Below are positions 42,013 through 52,361 of a stretch of 64,000 nt of DNA, piece by piece. The notes beneath the pieces are model-generated. The model did not search any database and had not been told where the DNA came from. It saw nothing but the letters and a program-made list of their open reading frames with translations. Both the position numbers and the translations under genes were made by a program. The stretch comes from Bdellovibrionales bacterium (GTDB lineage: Bacteria; Bdellovibrionota; UBA1018; CAIMNF01): NCBI GenBank assembly GCA_018266375.1, contig JAFEAO010000002.1, forward strand, positions 315,582-379,581. The letters are read 5' to 3'. The stretch's first letter is position 1, and each line of letters starts with the position of its first letter.

Positions 42013-42357
42013 ATGATGATTCGAGACAAACTTTTTCAAAAACTGCAGGCGCTGTCGTTGGTCCGAGGGATGGATCCGCAATTTTTGGTCTCCATCAAAA
42101 GCTTATCGGACGACGACTTTACGTTTCTGGCCGAGAGCGTGGACGATTCCGACTACTCGGTTCAAGAATGGCTGATCGCGCTCGATGAGTTCTGGAAGTG
42201 GAACCGGGCCGCAGGCATGCAATACAAGCCGCGCTTTCAAATCGAGTATCTCAACTGCTGTGTGCAAGGCTCGATTCAAGGCGGCGGCAAGCTCGTGTCA
42301 CTCGCCGATCTCTTCCTCGACTACGCAAATGTCTATGGCGTAAGCGGGCCGACATAG
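42013..42357 (+). CDS. Small cytosolic protein of unknown function
   Basis: A 114-residue protein with no signal or membrane segment, rich in acidic and aromatic residues (DDDFTFLAESVDDSDYSVQEWLIALDEFWKWN) with two adjacent cysteines (YLNCCVQGSI). Two ATGs adjoin at the start. It lies 33 bases after metH on the same strand, possibly in the same transcript. I do not recognise it. Confidence 0.6.
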   Translation: MMIRDKLFQKLQALSLVRGMDPQFLVSIKSLSDDDFTFLAESVDDSDYSVQEWLIALDEFWKWNRAAGMQYKPRFQIEYLNCCVQGSIQGGGKLVSLADLFLDYANVYGVSGPT

Positions 42358-42381
42358 AGCCCGCCGCCTCAGGGATTATAC

Positions 42382-44145
42382 CTAAAAGCCCGCGCTCGTC
42401 CCGATGTCGCGTGGATCGGCGACACCGATCAGCTGGTTGCCTTCGCGTACAATAGCCATCACGGCGCTTTGCTGAGGCATCCGTTTCACCAGCCAACCCA
42501 GGCGATCGAGTTCGCGCAAGGTTTCGGCCGGTACCGCCTGGTTCTCGACCGTGAGCTGATCCGGCGTCCACTGCTGATGGATCCGAGGCGCCGCGACTGA
42601 GGCGTAGAGCGATTTCTTGAACACAAAATAATTCAAGATGGTCTGAGCTACCGCGGTGATGATGCGTGTTCCACCCGGAGCGCCGACCGCCATGACGGGC
42701 TTACCATCTTTGAACACTATCGTCGGTGACATGCTCGACAGCGGCGTTTTCTTGGGTTGAATCGAGTTTTCATCTCCACCGACCGCGCCAAACAAATTCG
42801 CGGCACCCGGTTTGGCCGAAAAATCGTCCATCTCGTTGTTCAGTACGATCCCAGTGCCTTCAGCCACGACCTTAGACCCGAACCAACCGTTGACGGTTTG
42901 AGTGGAAACGATCACGTTCCCGTCCGAATCCATAAGCGACAGATGCGACGTCTCGGATGACTCCGAGCTAAACGACGCGGCACCTGCCACCACTTCGACT
43001 TGCTTTCGAGCGCGATCATCGTTGAACTTACCGCGTTCGAGACGAATGTAATCGTCCGAGATCAAGCCCTTCACCGGGACGCGAACGAAATCAGGATCGC
43101 CCAGGTAGCGAGCGCGATCGGCAAATGCCTGCTGCATCGCGGACGCCATCAAATGCAAAGTTCGCGGCTTAAAATAGTCCGCGGGCGTGAAACCCTCATG
43201 CTCCAAAAGTTTCAGAATCTGCACGACGTGCGTTCCACCCGAACTGGGCGGCGGCATCGAGACCACGTGATAGCCGTTCCAATCCGCTTCGACGGCGACG
43301 CGTTCTTTGACTTCGTACTGGCCAAGGTCATCCATCGTCATGATCCCGCCGATGCGTTGAACTGTGCCGACGATCCGGCTCGCGATGCGTCCGCGATAAA
43401 AGTCTTCCGGATCACGCGCCAAGGTCTTCAGCGTTTGAGCCAACTCCGGTTGGCGCAGGACGGAGTTCTTGGCCGTGAACTGATCAATGAAAATTCTTTT
43501 ACTGTCTTTGTAACGGCTGAGATTCTCTTTTTCGTCTTCGATCGCAAGCTTGATATAGGGATAGAGCTCGAAGCCCCGGGTTGCGAGATCAATTGCCGGA
43601 CCAAACACCTTGGCCCACCTCATTTTACCGAAGCGTTTGTGAACGGCACTGAGCCCCCGCACGAGTCCGGGGACCGCAACCGACAATCCGCCGGTGAGCG
43701 AGAGGTTCGGGATCACTTGCCTCTTTTTATCCAGGTACAAATTCTGGTGAGCCGAAGCCGGCGCACGCTCGCGGAAATCAAAGACGTAGTTCTTACCCGA
43801 CTTCGCTTCGTGGTAGATCAAAAAACCGCCGCCACCAAGACCCGTTGATTGAGGACGCTCCACCGAGATCGCGAGACTTGCGGCCACCGCAGCGTCGACT
43901 AAGTTTCCGCCAGAACGTAAGATTTTTATTGCGGCCTGGGTCGCGGCTCGGCCCTGGGTCGACACCATCACCTTCTTGCCGCGGGCTTCAACCTGAGTTT
44001 CCGGTGCTATTTCCACCTTGCGGACCGCCGGATCCACTTCTTGGAACGTAGCGGTCCCAATCGAGTGCGAGCAACCCGCAAACGACAAAAGGGCCCCGAG
44101 CGATGCGACAACCCAACGACTTTGCATCAATTTTTTATAAATCAT
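42382..44145 (-). CDS. ggt: Gamma-glutamyltransferase
   Basis: A 587-residue proenzyme. The signal ends in a lipobox (LGALLSFAGCSHS), so it is probably a periplasmic lipoprotein. VAASLAISVERPQSTGLGGGGFLIYHEAKSG and FRERAP are the large-subunit hallmarks. Autocleavage should occur before the Thr of TSHLSLMDSDGNVIVSTQ, making the N-terminal threonine nucleophile of the small subunit; LNNEMDDFSAKP and PLSSMSPTIVF are the typical later motifs. It removes the gamma-glutamyl group from glutathione and related peptides. It overlaps the phytochelatin-synthase-like gene upstream by ATGA. Confidence 0.95.
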   Translation of the reverse strand: MIYKKLMQSRWVVASLGALLSFAGCSHSIGTATFQEVDPAVRKVEIAPETQVEARGKKVMVSTQGRAATQAAIKILRSGGNLVDAAVAASLAISVERPQSTGLGGGGFLIYHEAKSGKNYVFDFRERAPASAHQNLYLDKKRQVIPNLSLTGGLSVAVPGLVRGLSAVHKRFGKMRWAKVFGPAIDLATRGFELYPYIKLAIEDEKENLSRYKDSKRIFIDQFTAKNSVLRQPELAQTLKTLARDPEDFYRGRIASRIVGTVQRIGGIMTMDDLGQYEVKERVAVEADWNGYHVVSMPPPSSGGTHVVQILKLLEHEGFTPADYFKPRTLHLMASAMQQAFADRARYLGDPDFVRVPVKGLISDDYIRLERGKFNDDRARKQVEVVAGAASFSSESSETSHLSLMDSDGNVIVSTQTVNGWFGSKVVAEGTGIVLNNEMDDFSAKPGAANLFGAVGGDENSIQPKKTPLSSMSPTIVFKDGKPVMAVGAPGGTRIITAVAQTILNYFVFKKSLYASVAAPRIHQQWTPDQLTVENQAVPAETLRELDRLGWLVKRMPQQSAVMAIVREGNQLIGVADPRDIGTSAGF

Positions 44146-44921
44146 TGCGGGCGAATCCAGATCAAACCACGGTTTTTGCCGGCGTCCTTGTCTAGAGTGT
44201 TCATGCCCTTCATGAGCATGGAGAGATCGACCCAGTACGGCTCGTAATACTCGCGGTCTGGATCCATGATGAGTACGCGTTTCTTCACGGCGTCGTAAGC
44301 GCCTACCGGAGCTGCATGGCCAACCATGCCTTCCGAATCGCCGGTGAGCTCGCCTTGGAGCGCGTTGACGATTACCATATCGTTCGGCGATTTTTCGTTC
44401 TTGATGAGGATGTCCTGCACCGTCGCCATGCTTTTCTTTTCAGAAGTCGCGTCCGTGTAATCGACGTGAACGACGTCGACGACTTTACCTTCGATGCCGT
44501 AGATGCTGAGCGCGCGAGCCGCGATTTCTCCAAGCTCGTCCAAGGTCACGGTCTTAAATTTTTGTTTAGCGGCGTAACCCTTGAAGTGACGATTCCAGCC
44601 CGGATGATTGACCTTGGTCAAAATCTCATCTTGCGTGATCGTCTTGTCATCCGCGCCGAGTTTCTTGAAGGAGCGAAACGCATTGAAGACGTCGGCAAAA
44701 CTCGCGAGCGTGCACGAAGCGCTATCGCGTTGAGGCACATAGTATGGACTCAGCGCCCAGTAATCCGGGGCCGGCTTACGCTGCAGAAAAGCGTGGTCTT
44801 CGCTCACGGGAGTCGTGTGCGGTCCGTACTTTGATTTTGAAGCCGGATCCGCGGCGAGTGAGGCCACGGTCATAAACAAACTCAAGACGATGACAGTGAT
44901 GTTGATTCCCAAAGTGTTCAT
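44142..44921 (-). CDS. Exported phytochelatin-synthase-like papain-fold protein
   Basis: A 259-residue protein with a signal peptide (ITVIVLSLFMTVASLAADP). QRDSASCTLASFADVFNAF holds the candidate catalytic cysteine, VGHAAPVGAYDAVKKRVLIMD the histidine and aspartate, and EPYWVDLSMLMKGM matches the closing part of the phytochelatin synthase domain (PF05023). Prokaryotic forms mainly remove glycine from glutathione. Having a signal peptide and lying directly between a gamma-glutamyltransferase gene and a binding-protein gene, it likely acts in the periplasm on glutathione or gamma-glutamyl peptides. Confidence 0.82.
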   Translation of the reverse strand: MNTLGINITVIVLSLFMTVASLAADPASKSKYGPHTTPVSEDHAFLQRKPAPDYWALSPYYVPQRDSASCTLASFADVFNAFRSFKKLGADDKTITQDEILTKVNHPGWNRHFKGYAAKQKFKTVTLDELGEIAARALSIYGIEGKVVDVVHVDYTDATSEKKSMATVQDILIKNEKSPNDMVIVNALQGELTGDSEGMVGHAAPVGAYDAVKKRVLIMDPDREYYEPYWVDLSMLMKGMNTLDKDAGKNRGLIWIRPQ

Positions 44922-44926
44922 AAATT

Positions 44927-46045
44927 TTATTCCACGGCTTTAAGGAACTGCGCCTTATTGCTCTTGATCCCATAGAGATATAGAGGCTTCTTGGGTGAGT
45001 TGTTACGTGAAAATTTAATCGAGCTCGCGGTCACGACGTTCTGGAAATTACCCTCGCGAATGAGGTTACCCACCTCGTTGACGTCGGAATGGTTCTTGGC
45101 TTTAGCGATGGACTCAAACAGGATCTGGGCGCTGTCGTAAGCGGCTGCGTTCCAACCGTTCGGAGCGCGGCCGTAAGACTTTTGAAACGCGGCTTTAAAT
45201 TTGGTCACGGCCGCGGACTTGCTCGACTCGTTCCAATACTCGTTACGAATGCCATCAAACCCCGGGATTGCCTTCATCAGGTTTTCGGTCGGGCCCCACC
45301 CGTCGCTCCCCACGAACTGCGGATCATAGCCCGCCTTCTGCGCGAGCGTTTCGAAGTTCTTCAATGCCTCAAGCAAGGTGAACGCTACGACCGTCGTCGC
45401 GCCCGCTTTTTTGAATTGCGCGACCGCACTGTCAAACTTCGGGTCTTCGGTAGCGTAACGGAACTCGTGAATCTCAAATTTGCCCGGTTTCAACTTTTCG
45501 AGCGTTTCCAAAAACAAGCTGGTCACGTAATCGGAGTAAGCGTTAGCCGTATTGTGGAGAACGCCGATCACTTTTGCGCCCTTCAAGCTTGCCACGTATT
45601 TCGCGAAGAGATCGGCCACCTGATCGTCGGTAAAACAAGTGCGGAATACGTTCGGGCGACCCGCGGTCAAGAGGGGATTCGACGCCGTCGCGGTCATGAG
45701 CAACGTGTCCTTGCCTTGAAAATCCTCGGCCAGCACAAACGCGTCGTCGCTCATCTCCGCTCCGAGCACGAAGCGGGTTTTGTCGTTTAAGATTTTTCTG
45801 GAAGCAGCGCTGAGCGAGTCATGCCCTTCTTTGTGCGCGTATTTGATGAGCTCGACTTTGGTGTCGGACTTTTCGTTAAACTCTTTGGCCGCGAGTTCGA
45901 TGCCTTCGTAGAGCGATCCCGCGAATGAGTTCTTTTCGGGAGCAAAACGCAAAGCCACGCCGACCTTCACGGTCTCGGCTTGCGCGATCTGTCCGCCGAA
46001 CATCGGCATGACAAATGCGGACACGAAAAATAAAAATAGCTTCAT
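44927..46045 (-). CDS. Periplasmic binding protein, branched-chain amino acid (Peripla_BP_6) type
   Basis: A 372-residue protein. A signal peptide (FLFFVSAFVMPMFGGQIAQA) is followed by VKVGVALRFAPEKNSFAGSLYEGIELAAKEFNE, FVLGAEMSDDAFVLAEDF, FRTCFTDDQVADLF and FVGSDGW, the pattern of LivJ-like type I binding proteins. No permease or ATPase genes are linked. It is the first gene of an operon with the phytochelatin-synthase-like and GGT genes (5-base gap). The ligand could be a peptide or amino acid released by those enzymes; that is inference. Confidence 0.88.
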   Translation of the reverse strand: MKLFLFFVSAFVMPMFGGQIAQAETVKVGVALRFAPEKNSFAGSLYEGIELAAKEFNEKSDTKVELIKYAHKEGHDSLSAASRKILNDKTRFVLGAEMSDDAFVLAEDFQGKDTLLMTATASNPLLTAGRPNVFRTCFTDDQVADLFAKYVASLKGAKVIGVLHNTANAYSDYVTSLFLETLEKLKPGKFEIHEFRYATEDPKFDSAVAQFKKAGATTVVAFTLLEALKNFETLAQKAGYDPQFVGSDGWGPTENLMKAIPGFDGIRNEYWNESSKSAAVTKFKAAFQKSYGRAPNGWNAAAYDSAQILFESIAKAKNHSDVNEVGNLIREGNFQNVVTASSIKFSRNNSPKKPLYLYGIKSNKAQFLKAVE

Positions 46046-46175
46046 CGCAATACTCTCGAAGGTTCCTGTGGTTTGGCCACATCGTCCCCAATTTCATGCG
46101 CTTCGACAATAGCGAACTTTAGCGACATGGCGCAAAACCATGACGCGGATCTCAAATATAAATAAATGGATGCCT

Positions 46176-47405
46176 CTACATGTTGAGCGCTTTAGACAAA
46201 CTCCTGTTGATCTCTTCCAAAAACGGCTCCGTGTTCATATAGGGAGAGTTCGGGCTGATGCAGATCGCGAGATCTTTGGTCATATTGCCGGATTCAACGG
46301 TGTCCACGCAGACTCTCTCGAGAGTCTCGGCGAAACGAATCAAATCCTTGTTGCCGTCAAGTTTACCCCGGAAAGCCAAGCCCCGAGTCCAGGCAAAAAT
46401 CGAAGCGATCGGATTGGTCGAAGTCGGCTTGCCTTGCTGGTGCATGCGATAGTGGCGAGTCACGGTGCCGTGAGCGGCTTCCGCTTCCATCGTCTTCCCG
46501 TCCGGAGTGAGGAGCACAGAAGTCATGAGACCCAAGCTACCGAAGCCTTGGGCCACGGTGTCCGATTGAACATCGCCGTCGTAGTTTTTACACGCCCACA
46601 CGAAGTTGCCGTTCCACTTGAGGGCGGATGCAACCATGTCGTCGATCAAGCGGTGCTCGTACACGATCTTCTTTTCGTCGAACTTCGCTTTCCATTCTTT
46701 TTGGTAAACCCGCTCGAAGATGTCCTTGAAACGGCCATCGTATTTTTTTAGGATGGTATTTTTGGTCGAGAGGTAGAGAGGCCAGCCCTTGGTGTACGCC
46801 ATGTTGAAACAAGCGTGCGCGAAACCCAAGATCGACTCGTCGGTATTGTACATACAGAGCGCGACGCCGTCGCCTTTGTAGTGATACACTTCAAACGTCT
46901 GCGGCGCAGTTGACTGACCGTCGTCGCCTTCCGGCTGGAAAGTCATCGTGAGCTTGCCCCTGCCTTTGATCACGGTGTCCGTCGCGCGGTATTGATCGCC
47001 GAACGCGTGGCGTCCGATGATGATCGGCGCGGTCCAATTGGGAACGAGGCGCGGAACGTTTTTGCAAATGATCGGCTCGCGGAACACGGTTCCGTCCAAG
47101 ATGTTGCGGATCGTGCCGTTTGGGGATTTCCACATCTGCTTGAGCTTGAACTCTTGCACACGGGCTTCGTCCGGAGTGATGGTCGCGCATTTGATGCCGA
47201 CGTTGTATTTCTTGATCGCTTCGGCGGCTTCGACGGTGACTTTGTCGTCCGTCGCATCCCGATGTTCCATACCGAGATCGTAGTACTTAATATCGATGTC
47301 CAGGTAAGGGAGAATCAGCTTGTCCTTGATGAATTTCCAGATGATCCGGGTCATCTCGTCGCCATCAAGCTCTACTACCGGATTCTGTACCTTAATCTTC
47401 GCCAT
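46176..47405 (-). CDS. icd: NADP-dependent isocitrate dehydrogenase, eukaryote-like type
   Basis: A 409-residue enzyme making 2-oxoglutarate and NADPH from isocitrate in the TCA cycle. [59 protein letters not shown] and [11 protein letters not shown] are the substrate and cofactor motifs of the subfamily that includes mitochondrial IDH2. It lies 11 bases after fadD on the same strand and faces away from acnA, two genes distant. Confidence 0.96.
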   Translation of the reverse strand: MAKIKVQNPVVELDGDEMTRIIWKFIKDKLILPYLDIDIKYYDLGMEHRDATDDKVTVEAAEAIKKYNVGIKCATITPDEARVQEFKLKQMWKSPNGTIRNILDGTVFREPIICKNVPRLVPNWTAPIIIGRHAFGDQYRATDTVIKGRGKLTMTFQPEGDDGQSTAPQTFEVYHYKGDGVALCMYNTDESILGFAHACFNMAYTKGWPLYLSTKNTILKKYDGRFKDIFERVYQKEWKAKFDEKKIVYEHRLIDDMVASALKWNGNFVWACKNYDGDVQSDTVAQGFGSLGLMTSVLLTPDGKTMEAEAAHGTVTRHYRMHQQGKPTSTNPIASIFAWTRGLAFRGKLDGNKDLIRFAETLERVCVDTVESGNMTKDLAICISPNSPYMNTEPFLEEINRSLSKALNM

Positions 47406-47416
47406 GTGTGTTCCCT

Positions 47417-49120
47417 CTACTGGTGAGCAGCTACCTTTTTGAGCTCCTGATCGCGGAGATCCTTTCTTAAAATCTTGCCTACGTTCGTCTTTGGCAGCTC
47501 GGATCTAAATTCAATGTGCTTGGGGATCTTATACCCAGTCAGGTTGGCTTTGCAATGCTTCTTGAGCTCCTCCTCGGTCAAGGACGGGTCCTTCTTGACC
47601 ACGAAGATTTTCACGACTTCACCGCTGTGCGCGTCCGGCACGCCGATCGCGGCCACTTCCGCCACTTTCGGGTTCATCGCCACGACGTCCTCGATCTCGT
47701 TCGGATAAACGTTGAAGCCAGAGACCAAGATCATGTCTTTCTTGCGGTCAACGATCTTGAAATATCCGTCCTCGGTCATGTAACCCAGGTCGCCGGATTT
47801 AAACCAGCCATCTGACGTTATCACTTTCGCTGTCTCGTCCGGACGATTCCAATACCCTTGCATGACTTGCGGGCCCTTGATGCAGATCTCGCCCACTTGG
47901 CCGATGTCGACCGGATTATTGTTGTCGTCGCGAACATCCATCTGCGTCGAACAAATCGGAAGTCCGATGAAGCCGCTGTACGCTGTCTTATGAAGAGGCG
48001 CCACGGATACCACCGGCGAAGTCTCGGTCAAGCCGTAACCTTCGATGAGCGGAGTTTTGGTCATCGCCTCCCAGCGTTCCGCCACCGCACGTTGCACGGC
48101 CATCCCGCCGCCGATTGAAATTTTCAAGCGAGAGAAATCGAGCTTCGCGAACTCGGAATTGTTCATCAATGCGTTGAACAAGGTATTAAGGCCCGGGAAA
48201 ATCGAAAACTTCCACTTCGAGAGTTCCTTGATGAAGCCCGGAATATCGCGTGGATTGGTGATCAGAATATTGTGCCCGCCGACGCTTGCAAAAAGCAAGC
48301 AGTTCACGGTCATCGCGAAGATGTGATAAAAAGGCAGCGGCGCGAGCACGATCTCTTCACCTTCTCTGATTAAAAACTGCATCCAAGCGCGAAGTTGAAT
48401 CATGTTCGAGAGCACGTTCCCGTGAGTGAGCATCGCGCCTTTGGAGACACCGGTTGTTCCGCCGGTATATTGCAAAAAAGCGATATCGGTGTTTTTAACG
48501 ACCGGTTTGGACAACGACGTGGTCGCGCCCAAACGGATCGCATCCGAATACTTCACCGTTTTCGGGATCGAAAACTCCGGCACCATTTTTTTTACGTATT
48601 TTACGACCGTGTTGACGATCAGATTTTTAGGGAATCCGAGTAAATCGCCGATCTCGGTGACCACGACGTGCTTAATGTCGGTTTTCGGCATCGCTTGTTC
48701 CAAGGTCTTCGCGAAATTCGCGATGATCACGATCGCTTTCGCGCCCGAGTCCTTAAGCTGATGCTCGAGCTCGCGCGTCGTGTATAACGGGTTGCAGTTT
48801 ACGACGATCATTCCGGCTCGGAGAATTCCATAAAGCGCGATCGGATATTGGAGGATGTTCGGCATCATGAGCGCCACACGATCGCCGCGCGCGAGTTTGA
48901 GGTCATTTTGCAGAAAGCAAGCAAACCGGTAACTCAACCGATCGACGTCGGCAAAAGTGAGCGTCTTGCCCATGTTGGTGAACGCGGGTTTGGTCGCGAA
49001 CTTTTGGAACGTCTGCTCCATCAAGTCGTTGACTGAGGAATAGATGTTGGTATCGACCAGTGCTGGCACACCCGGTTGATAGCTCTTCAGCCAAATCTTT
49101 TCGCCTGCTCCGTTTTGCAT
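47417..49120 (-). CDS. fadD: Long-chain acyl-CoA synthetase
   Basis: A 567-residue AMP-forming ligase that activates fatty acids. The P-loop is [59 protein letters not shown] motifs and [14 protein letters not shown] (catalytic lysine) follow. I start it at the ATG at 49120, which has AAGGAG 6 bases upstream; the longer open frame has no support. With icd just downstream, it probably belongs to a catabolic operon. The membrane-peripheral, cytosolic location is usual for FadD. Confidence 0.95.
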   Translation of the reverse strand: MQNGAGEKIWLKSYQPGVPALVDTNIYSSVNDLMEQTFQKFATKPAFTNMGKTLTFADVDRLSYRFACFLQNDLKLARGDRVALMMPNILQYPIALYGILRAGMIVVNCNPLYTTRELEHQLKDSGAKAIVIIANFAKTLEQAMPKTDIKHVVVTEIGDLLGFPKNLIVNTVVKYVKKMVPEFSIPKTVKYSDAIRLGATTSLSKPVVKNTDIAFLQYTGGTTGVSKGAMLTHGNVLSNMIQLRAWMQFLIREGEEIVLAPLPFYHIFAMTVNCLLFASVGGHNILITNPRDIPGFIKELSKWKFSIFPGLNTLFNALMNNSEFAKLDFSRLKISIGGGMAVQRAVAERWEAMTKTPLIEGYGLTETSPVVSVAPLHKTAYSGFIGLPICSTQMDVRDDNNNPVDIGQVGEICIKGPQVMQGYWNRPDETAKVITSDGWFKSGDLGYMTEDGYFKIVDRKKDMILVSGFNVYPNEIEDVVAMNPKVAEVAAIGVPDAHSGEVVKIFVVKKDPSLTEEELKKHCKANLTGYKIPKHIEFRSELPKTNVGKILRKDLRDQELKKVAAHQ

Positions 49121-49166
49121 ACACTCTCCTTGTATTTTACTTAGTCTACGAGAAGATAGAAGAAAC

Positions 49167-49316
49167 ATGCAACCCATGATTTTCAAACAATACTTTTTAA
49201 AATTTGTGACTCTTGCCGCTGTGATGTTTACAGTGCCGGCGTCATGGGGTGCCATCGCAGCAACCGGTAGCGAAGGCGCTACTGCAATGTCCAAAATTCA
49301 CCTCAAAAAGGGGTGA
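49167..49316 (+). CDS. Possible small exported peptide
   Basis: A 49-codon frame in the fadD/acnA intergenic region. After MQPMIFKQYF it has a hydrophobic core (LKFVTLAAVMFTVPASWGA) that looks like a signal peptide with an Ala-x-Ala-type site, then a short polar tail ending KIHLKKG. A purine-rich AGAAG lies about 6-10 bases upstream. It ends 36 bases before acnA. It could be a secreted peptide, a leader, or chance. Confidence 0.4.
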   Translation: MQPMIFKQYFLKFVTLAAVMFTVPASWGAIAATGSEGATAMSKIHLKKG

Positions 49317-49351
49317 CACGAGCCAGGCTTTGGGTCTAAAATCTTGAGTAT

Positions 49352-52069
49352 ATGGCACAAAATAATCCCAACAGTTTCGGCACCCTGTCGACTTTGACAG
49401 CGGACGGAAAGTCCTACAGTTTTTACTCCCTGAAGGAGTTCGCAAAAAAATCCGGGAAGGACGTTTCGAAGTTTCCTTTCTCGATGAAGGTGCTGCTCGA
49501 AAACTTACTCCGCCACGAAGACAATCTCGCGGTTAAAAAATCGGACATCCTGGCGGTTGCGGGATGGAATCCGAAAGCGGAGCCGGATCGTGAGATTCAG
49601 TTCACGCCGGCGCGTACCGTACTTCAAGATCTGACCGGCGTTCCCGCGGTCGTCGATCTCGCGGCGATGCGCGCGGCGATGAAACGCTTGGGCGGCGATC
49701 CGAACAAGATTAACCCGCTCTGCCCGGTCGACCTCGTGATTGACCACTCGGTGCAGGTCGACCACTTCGGTAACTCACTCGCATTCGAGGCCAACCGCGC
49801 AATTGAGTATGAACGCAACCTCGAGCGCTACCAATTTTTGAGCTGGGGTAAAGGTGCATTCCGCAATTTCCGCGTGGTTCCGCCCGAGACCGGCATCATT
49901 CACCAAGTCAACCTGGAGTACCTTGCAACGGTGGCGATGACTGCAACCGTAGGCGGCTCTGCTGGAGACACTACATACGTGTTTCCAGATACCTGCGTGG
50001 GTACCGACTCGCACACCACCATGATCAACGGCCTAGGCGTCGTCGGCTGGGGTGTCGGCGGGATCGAAGCCGAGGCAGCCATGCTCGGCCAACCGATTTC
50101 GATGCTGATCCCGCAAGTCATCGGATTCAAACTCCACGGCAAACTTCGCTCCGGCGTGACCGCGACCGACCTCGTGCTCACGATCACTCAAATGCTTCGT
50201 AAAAAAGGCGTCGTCGGCAAATTCGTCGAGTTCTACGGCCAAGGTGTTGCCGAGCTTTCGCTCGCCGACCGCGCGACCATCGCAAACATGGCTCCGGAGT
50301 ACGGCGCGACCATCGGCGTATTCCCCGTCGATAATAAGACTCTCGATTACTTAATCCTTACCGGCCGCGCCAAAAACACCGAGCTCGTTAAAAAATACTA
50401 TCAAGAGCAAGGCATGTGGTTTGATCCGTCGTCAACTCCGACTTTTACCGACAGTGTTGACCTCGATCTCGCGACCGTGGAACCGTCTCTCGCCGGTCCT
50501 TCACGTCCACAAGATCGCGTGACTCTCAAAGACGTCAAAGTCGAATTCGCGTCCAATCTTCCAAAGCTCATCGAGCAGATGAAGGATCCGGCCGCGAAGC
50601 CCGGCACGACCGCAAAAATTACGGTCGATGGTGTCGACGTCAACCTCGAGCACGGCTCGGTGGTGATCGCTGCGATCACCTCTTGCACGAACACTTCAAA
50701 CCCATCGGGCCTGATGACGGCGGGTTTGCTCGCCAAAAAAGCGGTGGAGAAAGGCCTCAGCACGAAACCATGGGTAAAGACATCGCTTGCTCCGGGTTCA
50801 AAAGTCGTCACCGACTACTTGAGCGAGTCAGGCCTGATTAAACCGCTCGAAGCGCTGAAGTTTTACCTCGTGGGTTACGGCTGCACGACTTGTATCGGTA
50901 ACGCCGGTCCGCTCATCGACGCGGTTTCGAAAGCCGTGACAGACAGCAAGCTCGTCGTGGCATCGGTCCTCTCGGGCAACCGTAACTTCGAAGGCCGGAT
51001 CAACGCGCAGGTGCGCGCGAACTACCTCGCAAGCCCGGCGCTCGTCGTCGCCTACGCGATCGCGGGCAGCACCAATATCAATCTTGACTCCGAGCCGCTC
51101 GGCAAAGGCAAAGACGGTAGAGACGTTTTCTTAAAGGACATCTGGCCGACTCCCGCCGAGGTCGACGCGGTGGTCTCCAAACACGTCACTCGCGAGCAGT
51201 TCGAGAAGAGTTACTCGGACGTGTTCCATGGCGACGAACTCTGGCAGAAAGTCGAAGCGCCGAAAGGCCAGCTCTACTCGTTCGACGACAAATCGACTTA
51301 CATCAAAGAGCCGACCTTCTTGCAAGACTTGACTCCGAAGCCGCAACCTCTGACCGATGTAAAAGGCGCGCGCATCCTCGGTCTCTTCGGCGACTCGATC
51401 ACCACCGACCACATCTCGCCGGCGGGCGGGATCGCTAAAGACAGCCCGGCTGCCCGTCATCTTCTGAGTCTCGGCATCGCACCCAAGGACTTCAACCAAT
51501 ACGGCGCACGTCGCGGCAACCACGAGATCATGGTTCGCGGAACTTTCGCTAACGTTCGGATCAAAAACAAGATCATGAACGGTGTCGAAGGCGGCCTCAC
51601 TAAAAAATGGCCGGAAGCAAAAGACATGTCGATCTTCGACGCAGCCGAGACTTACCGCAAAGAAGGCACTCCGCTCGTCGTGATCGCGGGTAAAGAATAC
51701 GGAACCGGTTCGTCACGCGACTGGGCGGCCAAGGGCACATTCCTCTTGGGCGTTCGCGCGGTCATCACTGAGAGCTTCGAACGGATTCACCGCTCGAACT
51801 TGGTCGGCATGGGCGTGATCCCGATGCAGTTCCTACCGGGCGAAAACGCCGACAGCTTAGGCCTCAAGGGCGACGAAGTGATCGACATCGACGGCATCAC
51901 TACCGTTCAACCGGGCCAAAAACTGAAGGCACGCGCGAAATTCGCGAACGGATCGACCAAGGAGTTTACCCTCCTTTGCCGTATCGATACCGCGAACGAG
52001 CTTGAGTACTACAAAAACGGCGGGATCTTGCACTACGTGATCCGCCAGCTGTTGAACCGCAACCAGTAG
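49352..52069 (+). CDS. acnA: Aconitate hydratase, AcnA/IRP type
   Basis: A 905-residue [4Fe-4S] enzyme isomerising citrate to isocitrate. ITSCTNTSNPSGLMTAGLLA and YGCTTCIGNAGPL hold the three cluster cysteines; RRGNHEIMVRGTFANVRI and EYGTGSSRDWAAKG are the substrate-binding loops of the swivel domain. Length and order match AcnA/IRP1. Together with icd on the other strand it covers two successive TCA steps. The start at 49352 (MAQNNPNSFGTL) gives the family N-terminus. Confidence 0.97.
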   Translation: MAQNNPNSFGTLSTLTADGKSYSFYSLKEFAKKSGKDVSKFPFSMKVLLENLLRHEDNLAVKKSDILAVAGWNPKAEPDREIQFTPARTVLQDLTGVPAVVDLAAMRAAMKRLGGDPNKINPLCPVDLVIDHSVQVDHFGNSLAFEANRAIEYERNLERYQFLSWGKGAFRNFRVVPPETGIIHQVNLEYLATVAMTATVGGSAGDTTYVFPDTCVGTDSHTTMINGLGVVGWGVGGIEAEAAMLGQPISMLIPQVIGFKLHGKLRSGVTATDLVLTITQMLRKKGVVGKFVEFYGQGVAELSLADRATIANMAPEYGATIGVFPVDNKTLDYLILTGRAKNTELVKKYYQEQGMWFDPSSTPTFTDSVDLDLATVEPSLAGPSRPQDRVTLKDVKVEFASNLPKLIEQMKDPAAKPGTTAKITVDGVDVNLEHGSVVIAAITSCTNTSNPSGLMTAGLLAKKAVEKGLSTKPWVKTSLAPGSKVVTDYLSESGLIKPLEALKFYLVGYGCTTCIGNAGPLIDAVSKAVTDSKLVVASVLSGNRNFEGRINAQVRANYLASPALVVAYAIAGSTNINLDSEPLGKGKDGRDVFLKDIWPTPAEVDAVVSKHVTREQFEKSYSDVFHGDELWQKVEAPKGQLYSFDDKSTYIKEPTFLQDLTPKPQPLTDVKGARILGLFGDSITTDHISPAGGIAKDSPAARHLLSLGIAPKDFNQYGARRGNHEIMVRGTFANVRIKNKIMNGVEGGLTKKWPEAKDMSIFDAAETYRKEGTPLVVIAGKEYGTGSSRDWAAKGTFLLGVRAVITESFERIHRSNLVGMGVIPMQFLPGENADSLGLKGDEVIDIDGITTVQPGQKLKARAKFANGSTKEFTLLCRIDTANELEYYKNGGILHYVIRQLLNRNQ

Positions 52070-52088
52070 AATCTTTAGAAAGGTCACC

Positions 52089-52346
52089 ATGACACGCGAA
52101 GAGAAAATGGAATTGATCCAACGCATGTTGGGTATCAAGCACAAGCTGAAGGTTCATGACAGCATGCAAGCACCCGAGACTCACGAGGAGCAATCGGTAA
52201 GTCTGCTCTCACGTTGGGAACTCGAGGACGAACTCAAGGCGATTGAAATACTGATCGACGACGAACGCGTCTCGAACATTAAAGCCAAACAGAAACAAAT
52301 CGAAGAGACTTATCTCTCGGGTAAGCCGCTAAAAAAGAAAAAATAA
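52089..52346 (+). CDS. Small charged coiled-coil protein of unknown function
   Basis: An 85-residue protein, mostly helical, highly charged (TREEKMELIQRMLGIKHKLK, ELEDELKAIEILIDDER) with a lysine-rich tail (PLKKKK). A single AAAGGTCACC precedes the ATG, 20 bases after acnA and in the same direction, so it is probably co-transcribed. Not recognised; a short coiled coil or nucleic-acid-associated protein is possible. Confidence 0.65.
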   Translation: MTREEKMELIQRMLGIKHKLKVHDSMQAPETHEEQSVSLLSRWELEDELKAIEILIDDERVSNIKAKQKQIEETYLSGKPLKKKK

Positions 52347-52361
52347 CCCTTAGGTGCCCAC

